Shown piece after piece: positions 54,089 through 63,773 of a DNA stretch of 64,000 nt. The translations under genes and the position numbers were made by a program. The notes under the pieces were generated by a model that made no database searches, was not told where the DNA came from, and saw only the letters and a program-made list of their open reading frames with translations. The stretch covers positions 2,790,001-2,854,000 of the forward strand of contig NZ_CP151275.1 of the NCBI RefSeq assembly GCF_038235435.1. The letters are read 5' to 3'. How positions within the stretch are numbered: the first letter of the stretch is position 1; every line of letters starts with the position of its first letter. The stretch comes from Niveibacterium sp. SC-1. GTDB taxonomy: Bacteria; Pseudomonadota; Gammaproteobacteria; Burkholderiales; Rhodocyclaceae.

Positions 54089-55131
54089 ACAGACACCTGC
54101 GGGGAGAGGCCGCTGCCAAGCACGGCGCGGTAGGAGCCGGTGTAGTCATACGAGAGCGCCGTGTACTTGCCACCAGGGTCGAGCTCCCTGAATGCATAGG
54201 CGCCCGTAGCAGAGTCCGACCAGGTCTTGTCGACCACCGTTTGATCTCGCTCGTCGATCAACACGACGAGACGTGCCACCGGGGTGTTGGCCGGTGTGTC
54301 CTTCTGCTTCACCGTCCCGGCGACGACTCCGCGCCAGGGACGGTAGACGTTGAACAATCTGGGCGCCTTCGCGGCCATCTGAGTCGCCGTCACGAGCGGA
54401 GCGGCCACGCTCGTGAGCTCGTAAGCCGGCACCGCCAGAGCGGTGAATTCCGGGCTTGGAGGGCCTGCAAAGGCCGTGGTATCCACCGGATAGCTGGAGG
54501 TGCCGTTGTCGTCGACAAGCCCGTACAGATACCGGAACTCGTCGAACCACAGGACCGCCGACCCTGCACTTGAGTTTCCAAGGGTGATATAGCCGTTTCC
54601 CCCACCCCCACTCCACGCGTTATTCGGGGTTGCCCCAGACGCCTCTAGCACGCCGTTGATGAACATCCGCCCACCCGTGCTCTGCACGTTTATGCGCACC
54701 GCGTACCACGTGTTTGCAACCAAGGCAGTAGTACTGGTGAGCGTCCCGGTGGTGTTCGAGAACGCGAGCTTTCCAGAGGCGTTGATGACGATCTGCCCCG
54801 CGAGGCAGTCCAGGATACGGAAGGGGCCAGCAACGCTGGAGGTGCGAAACCTGAAGTCCCACTGAACGATCGTCCCGGAAGGGATGGAACTGGGGTTGGG
54901 CACCACCAGCCCGGACATGCTCACCCACACAAGCGCGGAAGGCGACCCTGACGGGAGAAAGAGTGCTGACCCACCAAATACGCTATCGGCGGTCGAGATG
55001 ATTGGAGATCCGCCGCCAACAAGACCGAACCCGCGCCCGTACGCAGCGTTGCTGAAGACCGTCGATCCGTTGGGGCCGTCAAAATGGAATAGCGACGCGG
55101 TTGCCCGATCAACGGGCGTTGCCTGGGTCAT
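54085..55131 (-). CDS. Phage tail fibre-like protein with LamG and CnaB-like domains
   Basis: 348 residues. Residues 10-210 look like a concanavalin/LamG-type jelly roll (LFHFDGPNGSTVFSNAAYGR, NTWYAVRINVQSTGGRMFING, LWFDEFRYLYG), common in host-binding fibres. The C-terminal 80 residues (VAGTVKQKDTPANTPVARLV, WSDSATGAYAFRELDPGGKY) match carboxypeptidase-regulatory or CnaB-like beta domains. The ATG at 55131 overlaps the preceding gene stop as ATGA, which fixes the start. Confidence 0.7.
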   Translation of the reverse strand: MTQATPVDRATASLFHFDGPNGSTVFSNAAYGRGFGLVGGGSPIISTADSVFGGSALFLPSGSPSALVWVSMSGLVVPNPSSIPSGTIVQWDFRFRTSSVAGPFRILDCLAGQIVINASGKLAFSNTTGTLTSTTALVANTWYAVRINVQSTGGRMFINGVLEASGATPNNAWSGGGGNGYITLGNSSAGSAVLWFDEFRYLYGLVDDNGTSSYPVDTTAFAGPPSPEFTALAVPAYELTSVAAPLVTATQMAAKAPRLFNVYRPWRGVVAGTVKQKDTPANTPVARLVVLIDERDQTVVDKTWSDSATGAYAFRELDPGGKYTALSYDYTGSYRAVLGSGLSPQVSV

Positions 55132-56327
55132 CTCCAGGGCCCGGTGATGTCCAGCGCCACGGTACCGAAATCGCCTGAGGTCACTGCAGCGCCACACCGC
55201 ACTGCCCAGACCGAACGGCCAACCAGCGCGTTATTGGTCGGCAGCCTGTCTCGTGTGAGGAACTGATCCCCCGTCTGTTGCGGAAGATGGTAGAAGCCCG
55301 GCAACTCAGCCCGGAAATACCAACCAGTGGTGGTCGTTGCCTCGAGCAGTTGTGAGCGCTCTATGTACAGCCCACCGTCGCAGTTGGGAAACGCGATAAA
55401 GATGTTGGATGCGGCGGTGTTGCCAGACCAACTGGGACCGGATCTCCACTTGATATTTGGGTTATCGAGTCTCACCGCACTACCAAGTCCGGTGAAGCTA
55501 CGCGGGGAATACCGGGCACCAGACGTGAGGTTGAAGTTGGCGTAACCGAGGTCAGAGGCTCTGGTAGTGCTGCCGGTCACGGAAGGATCGAAGGCTGGCT
55601 GCCCACTGACAAACCATGAGTACGTGGTATCGGTAGCCAGCGTCGGCAGCGTGTCTCCAAACCCGGCAGTGAAATACCGGGTCGGGCTGTAGGTGGTGCT
55701 TGGGGCGAGGAACACGTAGAACGTACGGTCATCCGCAATGACCATCCAGTCTCGTGCCGCAGCGGATGCAGCGCTGCTTTTTGGCCAGTACAGACCGCCC
55801 GACACTTGCACGTCGGTGGGAGTCTTTCCAACGCCTGTATTGACGTCCGACATCGACTCGTAGCCGGTAAGCCGAGCCGACTGAGTTGCGGTGTCATCCA
55901 CCCTCAGGACACCTCCGCTCGCCGCGGGGTTGGACGACTTGTATGCGGCGAGGTTGGTACCGGAGAACAGCTTGGTGAAGCCAGCCGGGGTGAGGACCGC
56001 GGTGAGCGTGCCGGTAGCCGCGCCGTTGGCGATGCCTGTCGCGTCGAACGTGAGCGTTGTGGCGGTGGCGGAGAGCACCTTCTTCTCGCCGTTGAGCCCA
56101 GCCGGGGTCGCACCTGCAACGGTGATGCAACTGTCCTTCTCGAAGATGTGACCGGAAGGGATGCTGACTGTGGCGATGCCTGCAGCGACCACAATGGAAT
56201 CGACGCTCTTGAGGCCGAAGCCATTCACCAGGCACGCATCCAGGATGGCAATCAACGCACCTGCCGTACCCGAAAGCACCGGAGCTCCCGGCATTGCGGA
56301 GTGGAAGATCTTGATGTTGGCGCTCAT
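55128..56327 (-). CDS. Phage tail structural protein, unknown
   Basis: 399 residues. An N-terminal helix (SGTAGALIAILDACLVNGFG) is followed by an Ig-like segment (IPSGHIFEKDSCITVAGATP, LNGEKKVLSATATTLTFDAT). The rest is beta-rich and Ser/Thr-rich. It is probably a tail-tip or fibre protein. It starts 12 bp after the 1205-aa gene. Confidence 0.65.
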   Translation of the reverse strand: MSANIKIFHSAMPGAPVLSGTAGALIAILDACLVNGFGLKSVDSIVVAAGIATVSIPSGHIFEKDSCITVAGATPAGLNGEKKVLSATATTLTFDATGIANGAATGTLTAVLTPAGFTKLFSGTNLAAYKSSNPAASGGVLRVDDTATQSARLTGYESMSDVNTGVGKTPTDVQVSGGLYWPKSSAASAAARDWMVIADDRTFYVFLAPSTTYSPTRYFTAGFGDTLPTLATDTTYSWFVSGQPAFDPSVTGSTTRASDLGYANFNLTSGARYSPRSFTGLGSAVRLDNPNIKWRSGPSWSGNTAASNIFIAFPNCDGGLYIERSQLLEATTTTGWYFRAELPGFYHLPQQTGDQFLTRDRLPTNNALVGRSVWAVRCGAAVTSGDFGTVALDITGPWR

Positions 56328-56339
56328 ATTGGTCTCGCG

Positions 56340-59300
56340 TCAGGGGCGGTCGATGTCGCCGCGGATCAGGATGGAGAAGCTGTCTTCATCGGCCATTGCG
56401 GGACCCTGCTGCACAGTTCGTACGGCCCAGATCACGCCGAGGGCTCCAACGGTGTTGAAGCGCAGCACGTTTCCTGCGGCCCAACCGCTGCCCCACCCGA
56501 GCGCAGCAACCGAGAAATAGGGCTGCCCGTTCGTGGGGTTGATCGGGGCGCAGTCGCTGGCCGTGTTGCCGGACGCGATCTGGCCAACGTGCTCGCCGAT
56601 CACGTTGAAGCTCGTGGAGTTTGTGAAGACGATCGCCCAGCGCTCGGTGATGGCGCCGACGTTGGTGACTCGGATCGGGTAGAGCACGTCGTTGTAGCTC
56701 GCGGGCGCACCAGAGCCGATCACGCTGTCGGACCAGACGTTGCCCCAGGTCTGTTGATCGAAGAGCACGGGCACGCGGGCATGCAAGTTGCCGTTGTCGC
56801 CGAAGAACATCGCGCTGGAGACGAGCGAGCCGAGCGGGAAGTCGTGCGAGAGCTGCCGGGCGAAGGAAAGCTGCCCGCTGATCTGCACACCCTGCACGAG
56901 CAGCGCGTCCTCGATGCGGTGCTCGACGATGACGGGCTGGTGGTAGCCGGTGACGTCGGTGAAGGTCACGATGCCGGCATCCAGATCGACGGTGTAGCCG
57001 CTCTGGATGGTGACCCCGTCGCTACCGATGACGCGCACGCGCGCAAGCCGCGTGCGGCCGCAATTGACATTGCTGCCATTGCTGACCGTAACCGGCGCGG
57101 TGCGCGCCGTGTGATGCACCACGGCCTCTTCGCCGGGGCGAAAGATGGGCACCCGACCATCGGAAGGCAGGCGGACGGGGTCCAGCCCGATGAGGGCGGC
57201 ATCGAGCGGCAGGTAGCTATAGCCCACCGCACTGAAGCGGATCGTGTCCGCCAGGACCAGGCACACGGACGTCGTTGCGTTCGCGCTCCCACTGGGCACG
57301 ACCGAAGAGCCGGAATAGCCGTTGTACTCGGTGCCCGGATTCCCCGTGTAGGTGGGATAGGTGACCGTGCGGGCGCCGGCAGAGGAGAGGAATTGCACCA
57401 TCCCCACGCCGGTTTCGTAGTTGATCCTGCCGCTCACGCGAGCGCCCACGATGTTGCCGTCGGCATCTGACGTTGCCGACAGCGTGGTGCCGTCAGGCGC
57501 CTGGGCGACGATGCTGAAGCTGCTCGGGCGCAGCGGCGCGACCGGGGTCCGGAACGCGACCGAACTCACCTTGGGCGCCGCGAGCCGCGCAAGCGCGCTT
57601 GACACGGTGACCCCGGGGCCGGAGGCCGGCCAGGCGGTAAGGATGGCGAGCCGTGTATCGCGCTGCAGGGTGCCGCGTTCGGTGCCGTGGCCCGTGGAAG
57701 CATCGAAGTCCGAGATCAGCGAACTGGAGGATGCGACATCGCGCAGCGTCCAGCTGCCCAAGGACGCCACAAGGTTGCCGGGCGCCAGTGCCGAGCCGTC
57801 GCCAGGCACCCGAAACAGGAGCGTGCTCGGCGTGACGTCCTTCGTGGCCGGCGTGGAGGCTCCCGTGGTGTAGCTTGCAGTAATCGCCGCCGGCCCCACG
57901 ATGCTGCCGGCCTGCTCGCGGGTGGTGTAGCCGAGCACGACCCAGATCTGCGCTCCGTCGATACCGCCGCGCGGTGCCACGACCGCGTCACGGAAGACTT
58001 TGACGGGCGAGGCGATGGCACGGGCGAACTGCACGAGACCGGTGACGTAGTTGATCGCGCCGACGGGCGCCTGCGATCCGTCTTCGAACTGGATGTAGAT
58101 CGTGCCGGTATCGCCGCCGCCGTTGGGCGCGTCGGCGATGTTGTGGAGCGCGGCCTGGTCGACCAGATTGAAGGTCTGCTCCGAGGTGACCTTGCGCGTG
58201 ATCGGGAGCTGCGCTCGGAACGTGCCGCGCACGATCGGCGCCGGGAAGGTGGCCGACCAAGTGGTGCCGTCACTCCCACCACTCATGTAGATGTCGGAGA
58301 GCGGCGCCCCGCCCTTGTAGCTGACGTGGAAAGCGGTGCCCTGGGGCGGCAACGCATTGGGGCTGATGCGTACCTTGCCTGCCGCGCGGTCGACAACGCC
58401 CGTGGCGTCTCCCGTGAACGTGCCGTTGGCTTCCGTGGCCGTGCGCGCAGTGCCGTCGTTCCAGGTAACGACGACGCCGGGCTCCAGGATGGGACTGCCC
58501 ACGTCGATCTCGAAGTAAGCCGTCGTGGTCTGGGCGCCCTCGATACCCTTCACGCCCGCATTGCTGGCCCAGCTCACGAGGATGGCACTGCCAACATCAG
58601 GCAAGGCGCCGAACGTGATCGTCGCGGTGCCGGTGGTCGGCGAGAGGCTGCCGGCGCCGTAGCCACTATCCATGCCTCGCAGCGCGCCCGATCCGTCGTC
58701 GACCAGCTCATACCAGACGCCTAGCGCCATGTAGGCGATGCGCAGCGTGCCAGGCGAAGGAAGCGGATCCAGCGTGATCACAAGCGTCAGGGACTGGCTT
58801 TCGGCCGTGACCGGGATCGACAGCGTGCTTGACGGCGTGAGCGGAGCGGATGCGGGGCGATACGCCACGCTCTTGGTACCCCCATAGGTGGGCCCCCCCG
58901 CGGCGATGGTGGCAACGCCATTCGTGTAGTCGACCGTGCCGATCTGGTCGCCATTGGCGAGCACGAGGGCTCCGCCGCGGTCCGTGATGGTGGTGGCGCC
59001 GGCGACGATGCGCAGCGTGCCGGGCTTGACGCTGCCCCCCAGGTACAGCGATGAATTGGGGCCCCAGGCGGCGCCACTGCTGAGCGTAATGTCCGCGTTG
59101 GCGGCGGCAGCTAACGCTGCCACCGAGCTGGTGGGCGTGGCGTCAGCGATGGGGATGTCCGTCTGAGCGCTGGGGACGAGCTGCGTGTAGATGCTCCGCA
59201 CCTGGCAGGTGATGTCGCCCGTCTCACCCGCGACGGCCAGAGCCGAGGCGCCGTAGTACCGCGCGGCATCGGCCACTACGGTTTCGTTGAGCACCGCAGA

Positions 59301-59957
59301 GTTACTGGCAGGTGCGTCGCCTGGGGACGCGGGCGACCCGTGGAAGTCGTAGGTCAGGCGATCCGAGATGCCGCAGCTCATGACCTGGCGCGTGTAATCC
59401 GTCCAGCCTCCGCCCGAGGCGTAGCTGAACGTGCGCACCGCAATGGAGACTTCGGTCACGCGTACGTATTGCCGGTACTCGGTGGTGAGTCCTGCGTTAC
59501 CGGTGAGGAGCAGGGTCTGCCCGATACGCGGTGGCGCCACGCCCTCGCGCGCAATGATCTGTACGAGCTGCTGGCCGGCGTAGTGGTCTTCGTAGAGCAG
59601 GCCGGCGAACTTCGGCCCGCGGGCGAGATAGGACTCCATGCGGTTGCGCGCGGCATCGCGACGGTCGAAAAAGTCGTTGGTGGTGAACAGCGTGCAGCAG
59701 ACATGCGCATCCGCCGGGATGCTGTCGACGATGGCGTTGCCGCCGTAATAGGTGTCGGTGTCGGGCGTGCGGATAGCCGGGAAGACTTTGCGCAGCGAGA
59801 CGTTGCCGAAGACGCGATCGCGCTCGCCCACGTCATCGAAAATGGCGTTCGATGCGCCGTCTGCGATGACTGTGCCGGTGGCAGCACCCCCGCCCTCGGG
59901 CACGTCGTCCATCACCTGGCTGGCGAGCAGGACGATGTCGGATTCGAGAATAGGCAT
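56340..59957 (-). CDS. Large phage tail-tip protein with repeated beta units
   Basis: 1205 residues, an all-beta tail protein. The N-terminal 200 residues (MPILESDIVLLASQVMDDVP, YYGGNAIVDSIP, GVAPPRIGQTLLLTGN) match a conserved but uncharacterised phage protein type. From residue about 310 a motif of the form G-x-V/I-D/N-Y-x-x-G-x-V-x-F recurs at about 340 (IGTVDYTNGVATI), 436 (AGSLSPTTGTATITF), 519 (TGVVDRAAGKVRI), 632 (VGAINYVTGLVQF), 842 (SGRINYETGVGMVQF) and 987 (GYTVDLDAGIVTF). I read this as six degenerate beta domains forming a baseplate or tip ring. Confidence 0.72.
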   Translation of the reverse strand: MPILESDIVLLASQVMDDVPEGGGAATGTVIADGASNAIFDDVGERDRVFGNVSLRKVFPAIRTPDTDTYYGGNAIVDSIPADAHVCCTLFTTNDFFDRRDAARNRMESYLARGPKFAGLLYEDHYAGQQLVQIIAREGVAPPRIGQTLLLTGNAGLTTEYRQYVRVTEVSIAVRTFSYASGGGWTDYTRQVMSCGISDRLTYDFHGSPASPGDAPASNSAVLNETVVADAARYYGASALAVAGETGDITCQVRSIYTQLVPSAQTDIPIADATPTSSVAALAAAANADITLSSGAAWGPNSSLYLGGSVKPGTLRIVAGATTITDRGGALVLANGDQIGTVDYTNGVATIAAGGPTYGGTKSVAYRPASAPLTPSSTLSIPVTAESQSLTLVITLDPLPSPGTLRIAYMALGVWYELVDDGSGALRGMDSGYGAGSLSPTTGTATITFGALPDVGSAILVSWASNAGVKGIEGAQTTTAYFEIDVGSPILEPGVVVTWNDGTARTATEANGTFTGDATGVVDRAAGKVRISPNALPPQGTAFHVSYKGGAPLSDIYMSGGSDGTTWSATFPAPIVRGTFRAQLPITRKVTSEQTFNLVDQAALHNIADAPNGGGDTGTIYIQFEDGSQAPVGAINYVTGLVQFARAIASPVKVFRDAVVAPRGGIDGAQIWVVLGYTTREQAGSIVGPAAITASYTTGASTPATKDVTPSTLLFRVPGDGSALAPGNLVASLGSWTLRDVASSSSLISDFDASTGHGTERGTLQRDTRLAILTAWPASGPGVTVSSALARLAAPKVSSVAFRTPVAPLRPSSFSIVAQAPDGTTLSATSDADGNIVGARVSGRINYETGVGMVQFLSSAGARTVTYPTYTGNPGTEYNGYSGSSVVPSGSANATTSVCLVLADTIRFSAVGYSYLPLDAALIGLDPVRLPSDGRVPIFRPGEEAVVHHTARTAPVTVSNGSNVNCGRTRLARVRVIGSDGVTIQSGYTVDLDAGIVTFTDVTGYHQPVIVEHRIEDALLVQGVQISGQLSFARQLSHDFPLGSLVSSAMFFGDNGNLHARVPVLFDQQTWGNVWSDSVIGSGAPASYNDVLYPIRVTNVGAITERWAIVFTNSTSFNVIGEHVGQIASGNTASDCAPINPTNGQPYFSVAALGWGSGWAAGNVLRFNTVGALGVIWAVRTVQQGPAMADEDSFSILIRGDIDRP

Positions 59958-59962
59958 GGCGG

Positions 59963-60352
59963 TCAGATTTCCGTGAGTCGCAGGGTGACGATGTACTTGG
60001 ACGTGTCGGCAGGCAGCGCCAGGCGCACGAGCGGGCGGACTGTGAGCGGGGCTTCGTCGGGGCGGAAGATGACGTTGAAGCTGCGCCCATCGGCGAGCTC
60101 GAGCACGTAGTCAGCGCCGGCCACTTCAGCGAGTGCGTAGAGGGCGGAGACGGTCTCGCGCGTCATCCAGCCCTGATCGCCTTGGCCTTCGAGCGTGACG
60201 GGGCGACCGGCCTGCTTGGCCACGACATCGACGAGCAGCGCGCCGGTGACCGAGTACTCGGACGTCTGCTCGACGGCGGCCCAGTCGAATTCGTCGGTCC
60301 AGATGTGCTCGGCCGAGAACGGGATGCCCGCGAGGGTGTGCATGGCAGCCAT
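59963..60352 (-). CDS. Phage tail-module protein, unknown function
   Basis: 129 residues, beta-rich, with FSAEHIWTDEFDWAAVEQTS, GRPVTLEGQGDQGWMTRETV and FNVIFRPDEAPLTVRPLVRL. Position between the tape measure and the tip protein is that of a distal tail protein (Dit or gpM-like), but no sequence match is claimed. Its start overlaps the tape measure stop as TGATG. Confidence 0.68.
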   Translation of the reverse strand: MAAMHTLAGIPFSAEHIWTDEFDWAAVEQTSEYSVTGALLVDVVAKQAGRPVTLEGQGDQGWMTRETVSALYALAEVAGADYVLELADGRSFNVIFRPDEAPLTVRPLVRLALPADTSKYIVTLRLTEI

Positions 60353-63300
60353 CAGCTGCGCCCCTTGGCGGCTTGCAGCGCCGCGATGAGATCCTGTTCG
60401 GCGCCCTCTTCGGCGTAGACGCTGCTCGTCTGCCCGTTCACGTTGAGGTCGATCTGCACCACGCGCGTGGGCGAGAGGCCGAAGGTACTGCGTTGGGTGG
60501 CCGCCGCCGGAGCAGCCGCCGCCCCGCTGTCCTTGTCTTCGGACTTCGGCTTTTGCTGTGCGTAGGCGAGCGCCCGGGCGCGGGCGAGATCGACCGCGCC
60601 GCCGAACTCTCGGGCGTAGGTGTTGGCCTCGACCGTGCCGCCCAGGGCGGCGCCCTGCCCGCGCATGTTCTTGTTGAAGTCGGCGAGCGAGCTTTCAAGT
60701 TCGCTCTGGAAGCGCCCGACGAACCGATCGAGCGCATCGCCGCGCAAGCCCGACTGCAGCCCCAGCTGGCGGTAGTCGATGGTGCTGGTCGACACGTCGC
60801 GCTTGACGAGCCCGGCGTCGCGCTCCTGTTGCGTGAGGCTGGCGTCGAGCTCATCGTTGTGGCTCTCGGAGAGCGGGTTGCGCCAGTCGGGGTTGAACTC
60901 TTCGCTGGGACGATCGGAGATGGACTTGTTGAGCCGATCGGAGGCGACCTTTGCGTTGTTCAGGCTGCCCGTAAGCTTGTCGGTGCTCTGAGAGCCCTCG
61001 CCCATCGCGCTGACGATGGATTTGCCCGTGGAGTCGGTGGTGACCTGCAAGCCGAGCATGGCAGCCTGCGTCTGCAAGGTGCTGCTGGCCACTCCACCGT
61101 TGGCCGCGATGGCCGCCTCCGCGTACTTCTGAAAGGCCGCACGTTGCTCTTGGAGCGTTGATCCGCTGTTGCGGATGACGTTGAACGCGTCCTGGTAGGA
61201 CTTGGCGGTCTTCTGCAGGTCTGCGCGGCTCTTGAGGCCGAGCGTGCGGAAGGCTTCGTCCACCGAGTTGATGCCTGGCAGCAGCGCATCGAGCTTCGCG
61301 CGCGCACCCTCCAGACCCTTTTCGAGCTGCTCTCCGGTGATGAGGCCTTGGCGGCCCAGCTCTTCCCAGCGCTTGATGACCGCGTCTAGCGCGGCGCTCG
61401 TGTCGGCCGTTGCGGTCGCCTTTTCGAGGCTCGCCTGCAGCGCTCGCCCGGTGTCGATACCCTTCTCTTTCAGACGGTCGACGTTCTGCGCGAGGTAGTC
61501 GAAGTTGTCGATGGCCTGCTGCGCGCCATCGCTGATGCCGCGCGTGAGCTCGCCGAGCGAGACACCCGTGCGGCGGATCGATTCGTCCAGGGCGCCATCG
61601 AGGGCCGCCTGCAACCGCCGCGCGCCCTGCTCCGTGCCGTCGAACGCGGCGCGTGCGTTCGCTTCGAATACTTGCAGATCCTTGCCGTCGAGCGCCTTGG
61701 CCCAGGCTGCCCGCACCTGGTCCGCGGTAACGACACCCTTCTGCTGCAAGGCATCGAGGGCGGCGCCGGCATCGCGAATGCCATCGATGTTGCCCAGCTG
61801 CATCGCCTTGGTGAGCTTGTCCATGGCGTCAGCGGTGGACTCACCCTTCTTGCGCTGCTCTTCGAAGTCCGCCACCAACGCCTTGGCGGCCTTGCTCAGG
61901 CCCAGCGCCTCTTCCTGAGCGCGCTTTTGCTTGGCTGCAAGTTCCGCATTCTGGGCAGCATCGTCCTGAGCCGCACGCTCCTGCGCCCGCAGCTGCCGCT
62001 CAGTTTCTTCGATAGCCTTTCCGTAGCCCATCATCTTGGCCGCGGTCTCGCCGATCCACTTGCCGATTTCGGGCAGATTCGTGAGCAGGAAGGCCCAGGA
62101 GAACGTCCTCAGCAGCGAGAGCGCGCCAGCAAGCTTGCCCACCATGCCCGTGACGTTCGAGACCCCGGCCACCACACCCTTCGATGCCGTCGCATTCGCA
62201 GCATGCGCGGCGGTGTTTGCACCCAGGGCGGCGGTATTGGCGACAGTGGCGCGAGTAGCCACGCCGGTGGCGGCAGCCTCCTGCAGCTTTGCCGCAGCGG
62301 TTGCGTCCACCGCCTTCTTGACCCCGAGGAACTCAGCGGCGATGTTGAAGGCACGGAAGGCGAGCCAGGCCTTGCCCATGCTCAGAAGCGCTCCGGCCAC
62401 GGTGTCGAGGTTGTTGGCCAGCAACGTGATCGCACCCGCGACCTGGTGCGTGACGCCACCGGCTTCGTTGGCCTTGCCGATGAACACTTCCCACTGCGTG
62501 GAGAGATTCGTGACGGCGCGCCCGATCGTTGCCGGCAGGTGCTCGAACTCGCTTTGCACAGCCGAGCTCTGGCTTTGCAGGGCGCTGAGCACCACCTGCG
62601 AAGTCAGCGCGCCCTGGGCGGCCATCTCTCGCAGCTCACCCGTCGTGACATTCAGGCCCGCCGCCAGCGCCTGCGCCAGACGCGGCGACTGCTCCATGAC
62701 GCTATTGAATTCGTCACCGCGCAGCACGCCGGATTGCAGCCCCTGCACCAGTTGCCGCACGGCCGCATCGCTTGCCTCGGCGCTCGCGCCCGAGAGCTGC
62801 ACCGCCTGATTGATGGTGCGCACGAGTGCGAGCGCGGCATCGGTGCCGATGCCGAACTGCTTGCCTGCGGCGGCGATGCGTCCGAAGAGCTCGCCGGTCG
62901 CTTCGAGCGTGGAGTTCGTTTCCAGCGCGACCTGCTGGACGCCGGCAAAGGCGGATTCGAAGGCATCGCCCTCGCCCGTCACGAGCCTGATACGCGCGGC
63001 GAGATTCTCGTAGGCGTCGGCCGTGGCCGCTGCGTCGTGGATCAGGTTGGCGCCCAGGCTCACGCCCGCCACCGCACTGATGGTGGTCACCAGTCCCTGC
63101 AGCTTGTTGCCCAGCGCGTCGACGGACTGGGTCACCTGCTTGTTGGCCGCCTGTTGCCGCTGAGCGCCGCGCTCAGCCGCCTGGCCGGCTTCGGCATAAG
63201 CAACCTGGAGGAGCCCAACACGCTCTTCGACGGACTGCACTTCGACACGCAGCCGACTGTCAGCCTGCGCGAGCTGCGTGGTGGAGATGCCCGCCTGCGC

Positions 63301-63693
63301 GAGTTCGCTGCGCAGCGACTGGAGCGCGCGGCTCTTGAGTTCGAGTTCGGTGCGCGAGGCACGGGCCGCGGCCTTGGCCTTCTCGAAGTCCGATTCGAGT
63401 TGCCGGGTCGGCGCGTCGGCCGCCTTCATCGCCTGCGCAAGATCGCGCACCTTGTCTTGCGCCTGGTCCGCGGCCTGGCCAGCCGCGAGGGTTTCGCGCT
63501 TGAGCGCCGCGAAGCGGTCGATCAGAGCCTGCTGGCTGGCGATACCCCGGATTTCCTCAGCGAGCGCCCGGAACTTCGGCGCCGCCTCGCCGCCTTCGGC
63601 GGCCAGCCGCTCGATTTCCTTGATGAGCGCATTGACCTCACCGTCGCCTTCGACCTCGGAGCGGATGCGGACGGTGATGTCGCGGTCGGCCAT
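60352..63693 (-). CDS. Phage tail tape measure protein
   Basis: 1113 residues, sets siphovirus tail length and carries DNA-ejection functions. Residues 1-210 are long coiled coils (ALIKEIERLAAEGGEAAPKF onwards). The conserved tape-measure N-terminal domain (about 215-420) includes AATADAYENLAARIRLVTGE, LEATGELFGRIAAAGKQFGI and LRGDEFNSVMEQSPRLAQAL. A hydrophobic central part (about 430-560, ALLSMGKAWLAFRAFN and GKLAGALSLLRTFSWAFLLT) is followed by more coiled coil. At about 0.15 nm per residue the tail would be near 165 nm. Confidence 0.92.
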   Translation of the reverse strand: MADRDITVRIRSEVEGDGEVNALIKEIERLAAEGGEAAPKFRALAEEIRGIASQQALIDRFAALKRETLAAGQAADQAQDKVRDLAQAMKAADAPTRQLESDFEKAKAAARASRTELELKSRALQSLRSELAQAGISTTQLAQADSRLRVEVQSVEERVGLLQVAYAEAGQAAERGAQRQQAANKQVTQSVDALGNKLQGLVTTISAVAGVSLGANLIHDAAATADAYENLAARIRLVTGEGDAFESAFAGVQQVALETNSTLEATGELFGRIAAAGKQFGIGTDAALALVRTINQAVQLSGASAEASDAAVRQLVQGLQSGVLRGDEFNSVMEQSPRLAQALAAGLNVTTGELREMAAQGALTSQVVLSALQSQSSAVQSEFEHLPATIGRAVTNLSTQWEVFIGKANEAGGVTHQVAGAITLLANNLDTVAGALLSMGKAWLAFRAFNIAAEFLGVKKAVDATAAAKLQEAAATGVATRATVANTAALGANTAAHAANATASKGVVAGVSNVTGMVGKLAGALSLLRTFSWAFLLTNLPEIGKWIGETAAKMMGYGKAIEETERQLRAQERAAQDDAAQNAELAAKQKRAQEEALGLSKAAKALVADFEEQRKKGESTADAMDKLTKAMQLGNIDGIRDAGAALDALQQKGVVTADQVRAAWAKALDGKDLQVFEANARAAFDGTEQGARRLQAALDGALDESIRRTGVSLGELTRGISDGAQQAIDNFDYLAQNVDRLKEKGIDTGRALQASLEKATATADTSAALDAVIKRWEELGRQGLITGEQLEKGLEGARAKLDALLPGINSVDEAFRTLGLKSRADLQKTAKSYQDAFNVIRNSGSTLQEQRAAFQKYAEAAIAANGGVASSTLQTQAAMLGLQVTTDSTGKSIVSAMGEGSQSTDKLTGSLNNAKVASDRLNKSISDRPSEEFNPDWRNPLSESHNDELDASLTQQERDAGLVKRDVSTSTIDYRQLGLQSGLRGDALDRFVGRFQSELESSLADFNKNMRGQGAALGGTVEANTYAREFGGAVDLARARALAYAQQKPKSEDKDSGAAAAPAAATQRSTFGLSPTRVVQIDLNVNGQTSSVYAEEGAEQDLIAALQAAKGRS

Positions 63694-63723
63694 ACCCTGT
63701 GTGCGTTGCTCGCTGCGAGGTTT

Positions 63724-63753
63724 GAAAAACGCGCGCGACGCGAAGCCGCGCGC
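63724..63753 (-). terminator. Terminator-like hairpin between tail tube and tape measure genes
   Basis: On the minus strand GCGCGCG and CGCGCGC form a 7-bp stem with a GCTTCGCGT loop, followed by GTTTTTC. It is 20 bp after the tail tube stop and would lower expression of the tape measure relative to the tube protein. Confidence 0.65.
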
Positions 63754-63773
63754 TCAAGGAACTACGGAGGAGT

